Assembly: GCF_022179285.1 (NCBI RefSeq)
Contig: NZ_BPQO01000033.1
Span: 1 to 64,000 of the forward strand
Origin: Methylobacterium hispanicum
Lineage (GTDB): Bacteria > Pseudomonadota > Alphaproteobacteria > Rhizobiales > Beijerinckiaceae
Direction: 5' to 3'
DNA: 64,000 nucleotides
Shown: positions 51,461 to 59,903 of the stretch, piece after piece
Numbering within the stretch: position 1 is the first letter of the stretch
Layout: every line of letters starts with the position of its first letter
Translations under genes and position numbers: made by a program
Notes under the pieces: model-generated
Seen by the model: the letters and a program-made list of their open reading frames with translations, nothing else
What the model was told of the DNA's origin: nothing
The model's database searches: none

Positions 51461-52327
51461 ATGACTCCGGATGCACGGCACCATACGGCCCAGGTCAACG
51501 GCATCCGGATGCACTACCTCGACGCGGGTGCGGGCCCGGCCGTGCTGCTTCTGCACGGCTATCCGGAGACGCATTTCGCGCGGCGCCATCAGTGGCCCGT
51601 CCTGGCCGAGCGGTATCGAATCATCGCTCCGGATCTGCGCGGCTATGGCGCGACCGACAAGCCCGATACGGGATACGACAAGCGGTCGATGGCGGGAGAC
51701 GTCCGGGCCCTGATGGCGCATTGCGGCATCGGGCGTGCCGCCCTCGTCGGTCACGACCGCGGCGCCCGTGTCGCGACACGGTTCGCCAAGGACTACCCGG
51801 AGGCCATCGACCGCCTCGTCGTGATCGACAACATACCGACGCGCGTGGTCTTCCAGGCCACGGACGCGCGGCTCGCCAAGCTCTATTGGTTCTTCTACTT
51901 CCAGCAGGTGCCGCATCTTCCGGAGGCGCTGGTCGCAGGGCGCGAGGAGATGTTCCTGCGGCACTTCTTCGATAGCTGGTCCTACGCGCCGGGTGCGATC
52001 GGCGAGGAGGCGGTGGCGGAGTACGTCCGCGCCTATTCTCGGCCCGGCGCCTTCCGCGGCGCCTTCGCGGACTACCGGGCAGGACCGGTCGACCTCGCGC
52101 AGGACGAGGCCGACGCCGACCGGCTGATCGCGTGCCCGACCCTCGCGATCTGGGGCGCCGACTTCGACCTCGTGGGCCGGACCTTCGACGTCCTGGCCGT
52201 GTGGCAGGGCATGGCCGGAGACGTGCGCGGCGTCGCCATTCCGCAATGCGGGCACCTGCCTCCAGAGGAGCGGCCCGACCGCGTCAACGCGGAACTCCTT
52301 GCCATTCTCGAGCCGTGGCGGGGCTGA
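51461..52327 (+). CDS. Alpha/beta hydrolase of the fluoroacetate dehalogenase/epoxide hydrolase type
   Basis: A 288-residue hydrolase from ATG 51461 with GGGGAG upstream. The catalytic Asp99 lies in ALVGHDRGARVATRFAKDYP, whose D-R-x-x-R pattern matches the carboxylate-binding site of fluoroacetate dehalogenases. The oxyanion loop is LLHGYPET and the His is in QCGHLPPEERPDRV. The His-Trp pair that holds the halide in characterised defluorinases is replaced here by Phe-Phe (LYWFFYFQQVPHLPE). Hydrolysis of another alpha-substituted acid or an epoxide is thus possible. First gene of a LysR-linked set. Confidence 0.82.
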   Translation: MTPDARHHTAQVNGIRMHYLDAGAGPAVLLLHGYPETHFARRHQWPVLAERYRIIAPDLRGYGATDKPDTGYDKRSMAGDVRALMAHCGIGRAALVGHDRGARVATRFAKDYPEAIDRLVVIDNIPTRVVFQATDARLAKLYWFFYFQQVPHLPEALVAGREEMFLRHFFDSWSYAPGAIGEEAVAEYVRAYSRPGAFRGAFADYRAGPVDLAQDEADADRLIACPTLAIWGADFDLVGRTFDVLAVWQGMAGDVRGVAIPQCGHLPPEERPDRVNAELLAILEPWRG

Positions 52328-52329
52328 CC

Positions 52330-53262
52330 ATGACAAGGCGGAAGGTCGTCGTCACCGACCACGTATTCCCGAACCTGGAGCCCGAACGCGCAATCCTCGA
52401 CGGCTTGGCCGATCTGGTCGTCGCGCCGTCCACGGACCCGCAAGCTCTGCTGGAGGTCTGCCGCGATGCCGACGCTCTGCTGAACTGCTACGCGAGGCTT
52501 CCGCCGACCCTCGTCCAGCAACTGGAGCGCTGCGCGATCATCGCGCGCTACGGCATCGGCGTGGACACGATCCCGCTGCCCACGACGCGGGACAAGGGCA
52601 TCCGGGTGACCAATGTCCCGGACTACTGCATCGAAGAAGTCGCCGATCACACCCTGGCGCTGATGCTGGCGCTCGCCCGCGGGCTGGTCCGCGGGATCGA
52701 CCAGACCCGCGCGGGCGTGTGGAACGTGGCCGCCGTCGCGCCTCTCCACCGCCTCCGCGGACGCACGCTCGTCCTGCTCGGGTTCGGGCGCATCGCGCGC
52801 GCCCTGGGCCTGGACATCCTCGTGTGCGACCCGTTCGTCCCTCAGGACCCGATCGCGGGGCTGGGGGCCCGCCGCGTCGAACGCGACGAGGCCTGGGAGG
52901 CGGCCGACATCCTCTCGCTCCACGTGCCGCTGGAGGCCGAGACGCACCACGTCGTCAACGCCGAGAGCTTGGCGCGGCTGAAGCCCGGGGCCCTCCTCGT
53001 CAACACCTCCCGCGGCGGCCTCGTCGACCTTCCCGCAGTGTGCGCGGCGCTGGCATCGGGGCGATTAGGCGGCGCCGCGCTTGATGTCCTCGAGACCGAG
53101 CCGCCGACGGCGGAGACTTGGATCGGGACCGTTCCCAACCTCATCGTGACGCCGCACCTCGCCTTCTACTCGGAGGAATCGCTGGTCGATCTCCAGAGGC
53201 GCACCGCCGAGGAGGTGGCCCCGGCGCTGCGCGGCGAGCCAGCCCTCAATCCCGTCCACTGA
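52330..53262 (+). CDS. D-isomer-specific 2-hydroxyacid dehydrogenase (short Rossmann segment)
   Basis: A 310-residue dehydrogenase. Catalytic segments are present: NVPDYCIEEVADHTLALMLA, PGALLVNTSRGGLVDLPAVC with Arg, DVLETEPPTAE with Glu and TPHLAFYSEESL with His. The nucleotide-binding region reads LVLLGFGRIARALGLDILVC. Compared with the usual pattern, roughly nine residues between GxGxxG and the second strand are missing. The deletion is in frame and would shorten the dinucleotide-binding helix, so activity is doubtful. Two bases separate it from the hydrolase stop. Confidence 0.8.
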   Translation: MTRRKVVVTDHVFPNLEPERAILDGLADLVVAPSTDPQALLEVCRDADALLNCYARLPPTLVQQLERCAIIARYGIGVDTIPLPTTRDKGIRVTNVPDYCIEEVADHTLALMLALARGLVRGIDQTRAGVWNVAAVAPLHRLRGRTLVLLGFGRIARALGLDILVCDPFVPQDPIAGLGARRVERDEAWEAADILSLHVPLEAETHHVVNAESLARLKPGALLVNTSRGGLVDLPAVCAALASGRLGGAALDVLETEPPTAETWIGTVPNLIVTPHLAFYSEESLVDLQRRTAEEVAPALRGEPALNPVH

Positions 53263-53280
53263 TCGCAGGAAGGCACCGTC

Positions 53281-53856
53281 ATGGACCTGACCATCCACAC
53301 CCCCGGGACCGCGCCCGAGCGGTCGAAGCCGATCGCGGCCGACTCGCTCGAGCGCTACGGCTTCCTGCCGAACCTGCACGGGATCATGGCCGAGTCGCCG
53401 GTTATGTACGAAATCTATCGGCAGACCGGCGCGACCTTTGCCAGGCGCACCCTGTCCGTGCTCGAACGCCAGATCGTCCTGCGGGCGATCGACTACGAGA
53501 ACGAGTGCCATCACTGCATGGCGGTGCACTCGCCGATCGCCACGCGCGAGAGGATTCCCGGGGCAATCCTGTCCGCGCTGCGCCACGGCGACCCGCTGGC
53601 CGACCCGAAGCTCGAGACGCTGCGCAGCTTCGCCGCCGCCATGACCCGGACTCGCGGCCAAGTCGGGCAGGCCGAGCTCGATCGCTTCGAAGCGGCGGGC
53701 TACACGCGGGAGAACCTGATCGAGGCGATCGTCGCCATCGGGTACGAGGTGCTCGGCAACGACATCGATCACGTCGCGGCCACGCCCCTCGACGCGGCGT
53801 TCGAGGCCTACGCGTGGAGCAAGCCCGAACCCGTCCAGCAGGCCGACGCGGCCTGA
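53281..53856 (+). CDS. Carboxymuconolactone-decarboxylase-family (AhpD-like) protein
   Basis: A 191-residue protein with the CxxC active-site pair in NECHHCMAVHSPIA and the surrounding helices of CMD proteins (VLERQIVLRAIDYENE, then NLIEAIVAIGYEVLGNDIDH). It belongs to a different subgroup from the genes at 18170 and 60819. GGAAGG lies upstream. It follows the dehydrogenase by 18 bp in the LysR-linked set; a peroxidase-like or isomerase role is open. Confidence 0.85.
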   Translation: MDLTIHTPGTAPERSKPIAADSLERYGFLPNLHGIMAESPVMYEIYRQTGATFARRTLSVLERQIVLRAIDYENECHHCMAVHSPIATRERIPGAILSALRHGDPLADPKLETLRSFAAAMTRTRGQVGQAELDRFEAAGYTRENLIEAIVAIGYEVLGNDIDHVAATPLDAAFEAYAWSKPEPVQQADAA

Positions 53857-53878
53857 ATGGCGCGGTGGAACGGGTCCG

Positions 53879-54601
53879 ATGGCGCTGAAGCTCTACGATC
53901 TCGCGGCGGCCGACGAGCGCGTCCGGTTCAGTCCGTTCGTCTGGCGCGTGCGTCTGGCGCTTGCGCACAAGGGCCTCTCGGCTGACACGGTGCCGTGGCG
54001 CTTCACCGACAAGGCGACCATCGCCTTCTCGGGCCAGGATCGCGTTCCCGTCCTAGTGGACGAAGGCGCGGTGATCGTCGATTCCTGGTCGATCGCCTGT
54101 CATCTCGACGCCAAGTATCCCGACCGGCCGTCCCTGCTGGGTCCGCGCGAGGCCCGAGCCGGGATCGTGTTCGTCAGGAACTGGTGCGACGGGGTCGTGA
54201 TTCCCGGGATCGGGCGCCAGATCGTGCTGGACGTCTGGACCATCCTGCACGAGCGCGACCAAGAATACTTCAGGCGCACGCGGGAGGCGCGGTTCGGGGC
54301 GACGCTCGAGGCGGTCGCGGCGGGCGCCGATCAGGCCCTGCCCGCCTTCCGGGCCTCCCTCGAGCCGCTCCGCGCGACCATCCGGTCGCAACCCTTCCTG
54401 GGGGGCGAGCGCCCGAACTTTGCCGACTACATCGTATTCGCCGCGTTCCAGTGGGCTCGATGCTCGTCGCCGCGCGGACTCCTGGCGGCGGACGACCCGG
54501 TCGCGGCCTGGCGCGACCGGTCGCTCGCCCTCTTCGACGGCCTGGCTGCGAGGGCGGCTCGCGCCCACCTCTCCAACGAAGGATCGGATTCTCCGCCATG
54601 A
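53879..54601 (+). CDS. Glutathione S-transferase-family protein
   Basis: A 240-residue GST. The N-terminal thioredoxin fold has KLYDLAAADERVRFSPFVWR and the cis-Pro segment DRVPVLVDEGAVIVDSWSIA, and the C-terminal helical domain ends PNFADYIVFAAFQWARCSS. The fold resembles the beta-etherase-like branch (SPFVWRVRLALAHKGL). Its stop overlaps the start of a second GST gene. Likely conjugates or reductively cleaves the compound handled by this cluster. Confidence 0.87.
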   Translation: MALKLYDLAAADERVRFSPFVWRVRLALAHKGLSADTVPWRFTDKATIAFSGQDRVPVLVDEGAVIVDSWSIACHLDAKYPDRPSLLGPREARAGIVFVRNWCDGVVIPGIGRQIVLDVWTILHERDQEYFRRTREARFGATLEAVAAGADQALPAFRASLEPLRATIRSQPFLGGERPNFADYIVFAAFQWARCSSPRGLLAADDPVAAWRDRSLALFDGLAARAARAHLSNEGSDSPP

Positions 54602-55293
54602 TCGACGTGCATTTCTGGACGACCCCGAACGGCTACAAGATCCTGCTGGCGCTGGAGGAGGCTGGAGCGGCCTACCGGATCGTGCCGGTCAACATCAGCG
54701 AGGGCCGGCAGTTCGAACCCGACTTTCTGCGCATCTCCCCGAACGGCCGCATGCCGGCCATCGTCGATCACGCGCCGGCCGACGGCGGCGAGCCCGTTCC
54801 GGTCTTCGAGTCCGGCGCGATCCTGATCTACCTCGCCGAGAAGCTCGGCGGCCTGATGCCCGACGACCGGCGCAGCCGCAAGACCACGCTGGAATGGCTG
54901 ATGTGGCAGATGGGCGGGCTCGGCCCCATGCTCGGCCAGAATCACCATTTCAGCCACTACGCGCCCGAGCGCATTCCCTATGCGATAGAACGCTACGTCA
55001 AGGAGACGTCGCGCCTCTACGGGGTCCTCGACGAGCGATTGGCCGATCGCCCCTTCATCGTAGGCGACGCATACGGCATCGCCGACATGGCGGCCTACCC
55101 GTGATGCCTGCTGTGGGAACGGCAGGGTCAGCGGATCGAGGAGTACCCGAACGTCCGCCGTTGGCTCGATGCCCTGGCGGTGCGCCCCTCCGTGCAGCGC
55201 GCCTACGCGGCCGGTAAGGCCGTCAACTCGACTCCGACCGTCACCGAGGAGTCGAAGGCCATCCTGTTCGGCCAGGGACGCCGCGGCGGCTGA
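54598..55293 (+). pseudogene. Glutathione S-transferase gene interrupted by an in-frame TGA
   Basis: ATG 54598 opens a YfcG/Ure2p-like GST (MIDVHFWTTPNGYKILLALE, ISPNGRMPAIVDH, VFESGAILIYLAEKLGGLMP). At 55102-55104 a TGA follows DAYGIADMAAYP where related proteins have Trp. The frame then continues without interruption to EEYPNVRRWLDALAVRPSVQ and ends at 55293, giving 231 residues, the normal length. A single TGG to TGA change explains everything. Readthrough or sequencing error are alternatives; nothing suggests selenocysteine. Confidence 0.82.
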
Positions 55294-55346
55294 GCGCCGC
55301 GACCACGCTTCCGAAGCCCGAGCGTCACGACACGGGGAGGACGACC

Positions 55347-55615
55347 ATGACCGGACGGTTCGGCGCGCGCGGCCGCGCCGCCGCGTTCCGCGCGCTCGCG
55401 GCGGCCCTCGTCCCGACCGGTGCTCCGGCCGCGGAGGCCTTCTCCGACGGCGTCGTCAAGATCGGTGTGCTCGGCGACCGATCGAGCGTCTACGCGGACA
55501 AGTCGGGCGCGGGCTCGGAGCTGGCCGCCCGCATGACCGCGGAGGAGGCGGCGGCGCTGTTGCCCGGGGTCGCCATCCGGATCGTCGGCGCCGACCACCA
55601 GAACAAGCCCGACAT
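55347..55615 (+). pseudogene. ABC transporter branched-chain/aromatic substrate-binding protein, cut by IS
   Basis: Begins at ATG 55347 behind GGGGAGG with a signal peptide. The first lobe of a LivK-type binding protein follows (FSDGVVKIGVLGDRSSVYAD, then AARMTAEEAAALLPGVAIRI and GADHQNKPDI). After 89 codons the IS3 element begins, and the remaining 280 or so residues are not found on its other side. It was probably the uptake component of the LysR-linked cluster. Confidence 0.85.
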
Positions 55616-55668
55616 TGGACTTGCCTCGCAAAAGTGGAGAGCTCTTTTCCTGAAGGAGGAGGGTTCCG

Positions 55669-55965
55669 ATGTCAGACCGGAAGCAAACCTTTACCCCTGA
55701 GTTTCGTGCCGAGGCGGTGCGACTGGCGCAGACGAGCGGGCGGTCCCGCCGGGAAGTCGCCGCCGATCTAGGCGTCGGGCTCTCGACGCTGCGCAACTGG
55801 ATCGACGGCCGACGTGAGCGGGAGATGGACCACCCGCCGGCGGAACGGCAGGAGGACATGGCCGCCGAGCTCAAGCGCCTGCGCCGCGAGAACGAGGTGC
55901 TGCGCCAGGAGCGGGAGATCCTGAAGCGGGCCACGGCTTTTTTCGCCAAAGAGGGAAGTCGATGA
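55669..55965 (+). CDS. IS3-family transposase OrfA
   Basis: A 98-residue OrfA, nearly identical to the one at 2534: N-terminal helix-turn-helix (GLSTLRNWIDGRREREMD) and C-terminal coiled coil (LKRLRRENEVLRQERE). GAAGGAGG precedes the ATG. Stop and orfB start overlap as ATGA. Confidence 0.92.
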   Translation: MSDRKQTFTPEFRAEAVRLAQTSGRSRREVAADLGVGLSTLRNWIDGRREREMDHPPAERQEDMAAELKRLRRENEVLRQEREILKRATAFFAKEGSR

Positions 55966-56837
55966 GGTTCCGCCTCGTCGACGCGGCGAAGAAGGACTTC
56001 CCGGTCGCGCGCCTGTGCAAGGTCCTCGACGTCAGTCCGAGCGGCTACTTTGCCTGGAAGAATCGTCCGGCTTCGGCACGGCAGCGCGAGGACCTCGTGC
56101 TGCTTGCCCATGTTCGCTCCGCCTTCACGCTCTCGCACGAGACGTATGGCAGCCCGCGCATGACGCATGAGTTGCGCGAGCAGGGCTTGGCGGCAGGCCG
56201 GCGACGCGTGGCCCGGCTGATGCGGGAGAACGGGCTCAAGGCCCGCCAGCCGCGCCGCTTCCGACGCACGACGGACAGCGGCCACGCCTTCCCGATCGCG
56301 CCCAACCACCTCGACCAGGACTTCACGGCGGCTGGGCCGGATCGGAAGTGGGGGAGCGACATCTCCTACATCTGGACGCGGGAGGGCTGGCTGTACCTGG
56401 CGGTGGTCCTCGACCTGTACTCTCGACGGGTCGTGGGCTGGGCGGTGGGCGACCGTCTTCACAAGGAGCTCGCGCTGACTGCGCTGCGACGTGCCCTCGT
56501 CGTCCGGCAGCCCGGACCAGGTTTGCTGCATCATTCCGACCGCGGCAGTCAGTACTGTGCGAATGAGTATCAGGCGGAACTACGAGGACATGGCATCGTG
56601 ATTTCGATGTCTGGCAAGGGGAATTGCTTTGACAACGCGATGGTCGAGACGTTCTTCAAGACGCTGAAGAGCGAACTGGTCTGGCGCACCGCCTTCCAGA
56701 CGCGAGCCGAGGCCATCGACGCGCTGGCCCGTTACATCGATGGCTTCTACAATCCCCGACGCCGTCACTCGGCGCTCGGCTTCACCAGCCCCACCCAATT
56801 CGAAAGGGGCATCGCCCACCACACCGCTCTCCACTAA
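55962..56837 (+). CDS. IS3-family transposase OrfB
   Basis: A complete 291-residue DDE subunit: HTH-like N-terminus (VARLCKVLDVSPSGYFAWKN), WGSDISYIWTREGWLYLAVV (Asp), HHSDRGSQYCANEYQAEL (Asp), NAMVETFFKTLKSEL (Glu) and the end YNPRRRHSALGFTSPTQFE. All catalytic residues are intact, so this copy may be active and could also serve copy 1's left end. Confidence 0.93.
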   Translation: MRFRLVDAAKKDFPVARLCKVLDVSPSGYFAWKNRPASARQREDLVLLAHVRSAFTLSHETYGSPRMTHELREQGLAAGRRRVARLMRENGLKARQPRRFRRTTDSGHAFPIAPNHLDQDFTAAGPDRKWGSDISYIWTREGWLYLAVVLDLYSRRVVGWAVGDRLHKELALTALRRALVVRQPGPGLLHHSDRGSQYCANEYQAELRGHGIVISMSGKGNCFDNAMVETFFKTLKSELVWRTAFQTRAEAIDALARYIDGFYNPRRRHSALGFTSPTQFERGIAHHTALH

Positions 56838-56852
56838 ACTGAAGCAAGTCCA

Positions 56853-57789
56853 ATCGCGGATGCCCGTGTTCAGACCTTGCCCGCCGGCCGGGCTGTTGAG
56901 GTGCGCGGCGTCCCCCGCCAGCAGCACGCGCCCGCTCCGGAAATGAGGCGCCACGCGCTCGTGCTTGCGGTAGGCCGAGGTCCACACCGTCTTCCGCCAG
57001 GCCCCCTCGCCGAACAGAACCTCTGTCAGCTCTCGCGCGTGATCGGCGAGCTCGGCGTCCGTCAGCGTGTCGGGAATGCCCTGCTCGATCAAGCGCCATA
57101 TCCGCGGCGCATACCGGATCGACATAAGGAGCGACGGGCGATCGGGCTCGGCGAGCCACCCGTCCGCGGTGTCCGCCTCCTCGCTCACCTCGACATCGGC
57201 AAGGACGGCTCGAGTCGCGTAGGTCTTACCCTGCAACTCCCAGCCGAGCTGCTGCCGAACGCTGCTGTGGGAACCGTCCGCCCCCACGAGGAATCGCGCC
57301 TCGACGACGCTCTCGACGCCTTCCCCTTCGCGAAGACGAACATGCACGCACCCGCCGGCCTCATCGTCCTCGAATCGAACGAACGAGCATCCCATACGCA
57401 GCTCGATCCTGTCGTTGCGCTGGGCGTGCTCGAAGAGGACGCGCTCCGTGCGGTTCTGAGGGATGGCGAGCAAGTAGTTACACTGCGTGATCGGGTCGTA
57501 GGTTCCGAAGTCGAAGTCGATGAGGGTCTTGCGGTCTGACGCGCGGCGCAGCCGGAGGTGGGACGACTGCTCGCCGCTGACGATCAAATCCTCGACCACG
57601 CCGAGCGACCGAAAGATTTCCAGCGTCCGTGGAAACAGCGCGATTGCGCGGGAGTGAGTGTCCAGCTCCCGCTTCTGATCGACGACGATGCTCCTGACGC
57701 CCCCTCTTCGCGAGGCCGAGAGCGAGCGTGAGGCCAACGGGGCCGGCGCCGCAGATAAGGACTTCGGTGCTTTGAGGAAGGGACGACAC
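56853..57789 (-). pseudogene. FAD-dependent aromatic monooxygenase, frameshifted and truncated by IS
   Basis: Starts at GTG 57789 behind GAGGAG with the FAD motif EVLICGAGPVGLTLALGLAK. A run of five C (57700-57704 on the + strand) then shifts the frame. The protein resumes as VRSIVVDQKRELDTHSRAIA, RFLVGADGSHSSVRQQLGW and RVLLAGDAAHLNSPAGGQGL (second FAD motif), and is cut by the right end of the IS at 56852 about 150 residues short of the normal C-terminus. It is a phenol-hydroxylase-type flavoprotein remnant, divergent from its probable TetR regulator. Confidence 0.82.
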
Positions 57790-57832
57790 GATGATCTCCT
57801 CGGATCATTGCCACGGCGCCGCGACCCGCTAT

Positions 57833-57847
57833 GTTGTCAGCGACAAC
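57833..57847. promoter_or_regulatory. Candidate TetR operator
   Basis: GTTGTC and GACAAC are separated by three bases between the divergent monooxygenase and tetR starts. It lies 26 bp upstream of the tetR start, where self-repression would be expected. Confidence 0.5.
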
Positions 57848-57872
57848 ACACAACTGGGAGCCTTTGTAGGCT

Positions 57873-58544
57873 GTGTCAACATTGGATCGCGAATCCTGCT
57901 GCCCATCCGGCGCGCGGCGTTACCATCACGGTAACCTGCGCGATGCGCTGCTCGAACGGGCGGCCGAGGTGATAGGTGCGGAGGGAATCGAGGCGCTGAG
58001 TCTGCGGGCGCTCGCCCGCGACCTCGGCGTCTCGCACGCTGCACCCGGCAGACACTTCCAGACCCGGACGGACCTCCTCGCCGCGCTGGCGGAGGACGGC
58101 GTGGACAGGCTGATCGCGGCGACTGAGTCGGCGATGGCCGCATCGGGCGGTGATCCGGTCGAACAGCTTCGCTCGCTCGCCAGCGCCTATCTGCAATGGG
58201 CCAACGAACACCCCGCACACTACAACGCGGTCCGGAACCCGGAGGTCGTCCGATGCGCGAGCCCGGGCCTTAAGGCCAAGATGATGCGGTTCGCCGAGAA
58301 GCAGAGGGCAACTTTGCGGCAGGCGCAGGCCGCAGGATGGATGGTCGAGGTGGACCTCGACCTCCTGATGTTCCAGTTCGTGGCGACCCTGGTCGGGTCG
58401 GCCACGGTGATCTCCGATCCGCTCTATCGTGAGGTGCTCGGACCGATCTGCGCGCCCGACCGCGTGGGTGACATCGTCGAGCGCGCCTTCCCCCGGATGA
58501 CGGCATCGCCCCGATTCGGCGAGCAGGCCAGGACGCGCGGCTGA
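57873..58544 (+). CDS. TetR/AcrR-family transcriptional regulator
   Basis: A 223-residue repressor from GTG 57873. The N-terminal DNA-binding domain reads YHHGNLRDALLERAAEVIGA and LSLRALARDLGVSHAAPGRH; the C-terminal helical domain (about 75-190) has the WHG-type pattern (YLQWANEHPAHYNAVRNPEV). It is divergent from the broken monooxygenase with a 15-bp inverted repeat between them. With its target gene inactivated it may now be without function. Confidence 0.9.
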   Translation: MSTLDRESCCPSGARRYHHGNLRDALLERAAEVIGAEGIEALSLRALARDLGVSHAAPGRHFQTRTDLLAALAEDGVDRLIAATESAMAASGGDPVEQLRSLASAYLQWANEHPAHYNAVRNPEVVRCASPGLKAKMMRFAEKQRATLRQAQAAGWMVEVDLDLLMFQFVATLVGSATVISDPLYREVLGPICAPDRVGDIVERAFPRMTASPRFGEQARTRG

Positions 58545-58681
58545 GCAGCACCGGCATTGCGCGACCAGGTCCCGGAGAATGCAGCCACAGCAACGATCGG
58601 GGTTCACGATGGCATACGAGAAAGGCGCAGCCGCCGTTCTCCGCAACGGCTCGGCCGGAGGTTCCCGCCTCGGGCGGAGCG

Positions 58682-58795
58682 GGTCGTCGGCGGCAGCACC
58701 GAGAGCGCGACGCGCGTGAGGAAGAACGATCCGCCCCAACGTACGGATAGGGCGAGCAGAATCGTCTGCTCGGACGCGGTCATGCTGCGGTTCAC
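58682..58795 (-). pseudogene. EamA/DMT transporter N-terminal fragment
   Basis: The minus strand reads TILLALSVRWGGSFFLTRVA followed by LSVLPPTT, the first helix and loop of EamA-type drug/metabolite transporters. The frame then turns into Arg-rich sequence and stops. No further helices are found. Confidence 0.5.
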
Positions 58796-59143
58796 GGAAG
58801 TGGACTTGGCGGGACGGTTCAGTCGCGGAAGGCCATCCGGTCTGCACCGCGTCCACGGGGTCGCGCATCCCGCTTCTTGCGCCGCAATCTCGATCGATCT
58901 GCCGGCGCCCGGCGGCTCAAGCCGTGATCGCCTGGTTGGGCCACAGCCAAGAGCACGGCGTTATTGGACGATCCAGCCCGCAGGCTCGGGAGACCGCCGA
59001 GAAGCGCCGGCGCGGTTGTTCGTTCATCGGATGCCTTCACCCATGACAGGCGGATCGGTCGGGTCGCGGAGGACTCCAGACCAGGAATGGCGAGGGTTGG
59101 ATAACATGATGTCGGCGCACCGCCCGGGGGACTAAGCTGAACG
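58796..59143. other. Intergenic stretch, nothing recognised
   Basis: About 350 bp between the transporter fragment and the GNAT gene. Open frames are short and without domain. Confidence 0.35.
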
Positions 59144-59698
59144 ATGACGCACGATCTGCGACAGACGGATGGGGCGCCCGAGGTCTCGACGCATCCGCCC
59201 GAAGTGACCCTCGTGGCCGGCTACCAGAGCGGTGCTCTCGCGCGCTGCACGGAGATGCACGCCCAGCACTACGCGAGGATTGCGGGGTTCGGACGCGCGT
59301 TCGAGGCACGCATCGCCGCAGGTCTGGCCGATTTCGCAGATCGACTCGATCATCCCTGCAACGGCCTCTGGCTCGCGGTTCGCCGGGGGCAGATCGTCGG
59401 CACGGTGGCCATCGACGGCGAGGACATCGGCGCGGGCATCGCGCATCTGCGCTGGTTCATCGTCGATGACGGATTGCGCGGTGGCGGCGTCGGCAGAAGG
59501 CTGTTGACCGCCGCTGTGGGCTTCTGCGAGCTGCGGGCCTTCGACGCCGTCCACCTTTGGACGTTCCAGGGCCTACATGCCGCCCGTCACCTGTACGAGT
59601 CGCACGGCTTCCGGCTTGTAGAGGAGCGGCCCGGACAGCAATGGGGGGTAGAGGTGCTGGAGCAACGTTTCGCCCGGCCGATCACGCGGGCGGGCTGA
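59144..59698 (+). CDS. GNAT-family N-acetyltransferase
   Basis: A 184-residue acetyltransferase. The acetyl-CoA binding motif is intact (LRGGGVGRRLLTAAVGFCEL, R/Q-x-x-G-x-G/A pattern), preceded by the strand HLRWFIVDDG and followed by VHLWTFQGLHAARHLYESHG and a FRLVEE ending. The same design as acetyltransferases fused to MarR regulators, but no MarR part is present. Substrate unknown. Ribosome site is weak, so the exact start is uncertain. Confidence 0.85.
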   Translation: MTHDLRQTDGAPEVSTHPPEVTLVAGYQSGALARCTEMHAQHYARIAGFGRAFEARIAAGLADFADRLDHPCNGLWLAVRRGQIVGTVAIDGEDIGAGIAHLRWFIVDDGLRGGGVGRRLLTAAVGFCELRAFDAVHLWTFQGLHAARHLYESHGFRLVEERPGQQWGVEVLEQRFARPITRAG

Positions 59699-59903
59699 CC
59701 CTCAGACGCAACGGCGCTCAATGGGCGGCGGCGTGTTCGCCTGACTTGGGTCGGAAGCGGAGCGTTCGCTGTTCCGGCGGCCCTTCTCCGAAGCGGGCGG
59801 ACCGAATCGGCCAGCTCCTGCTGACGTCAAGGGGTAGCTGAACGCCTTGGACGGGTGGATTTCCGCCCGACCGCTCCCGGAGGGCGGATGCATCAAAGCA
59901 GGC

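Larger units (their letters stand above)
55616..56852 (+). mobile_element. IS3-family element, copy 2 (complete, 1237 bp)
   Basis: Bounded by TGGACTTGCCTC at 55616 and its inverted partner GAAGCAAGTCCA ending at 56852 (11 of 12 match). Same orientation as copy 1 at 2481. Flanking bases do not form a duplication, and the genes on the two sides are unrelated and both truncated, so the element marks a deletion or recombination joint. Confidence 0.93.

Noticed and set aside
55102..55104. The in-frame TGA as a selenocysteine codon
   Set aside because: Homologues have Trp at this position and no SECIS-like hairpin is evident; a TGG to TGA mutation is simpler.
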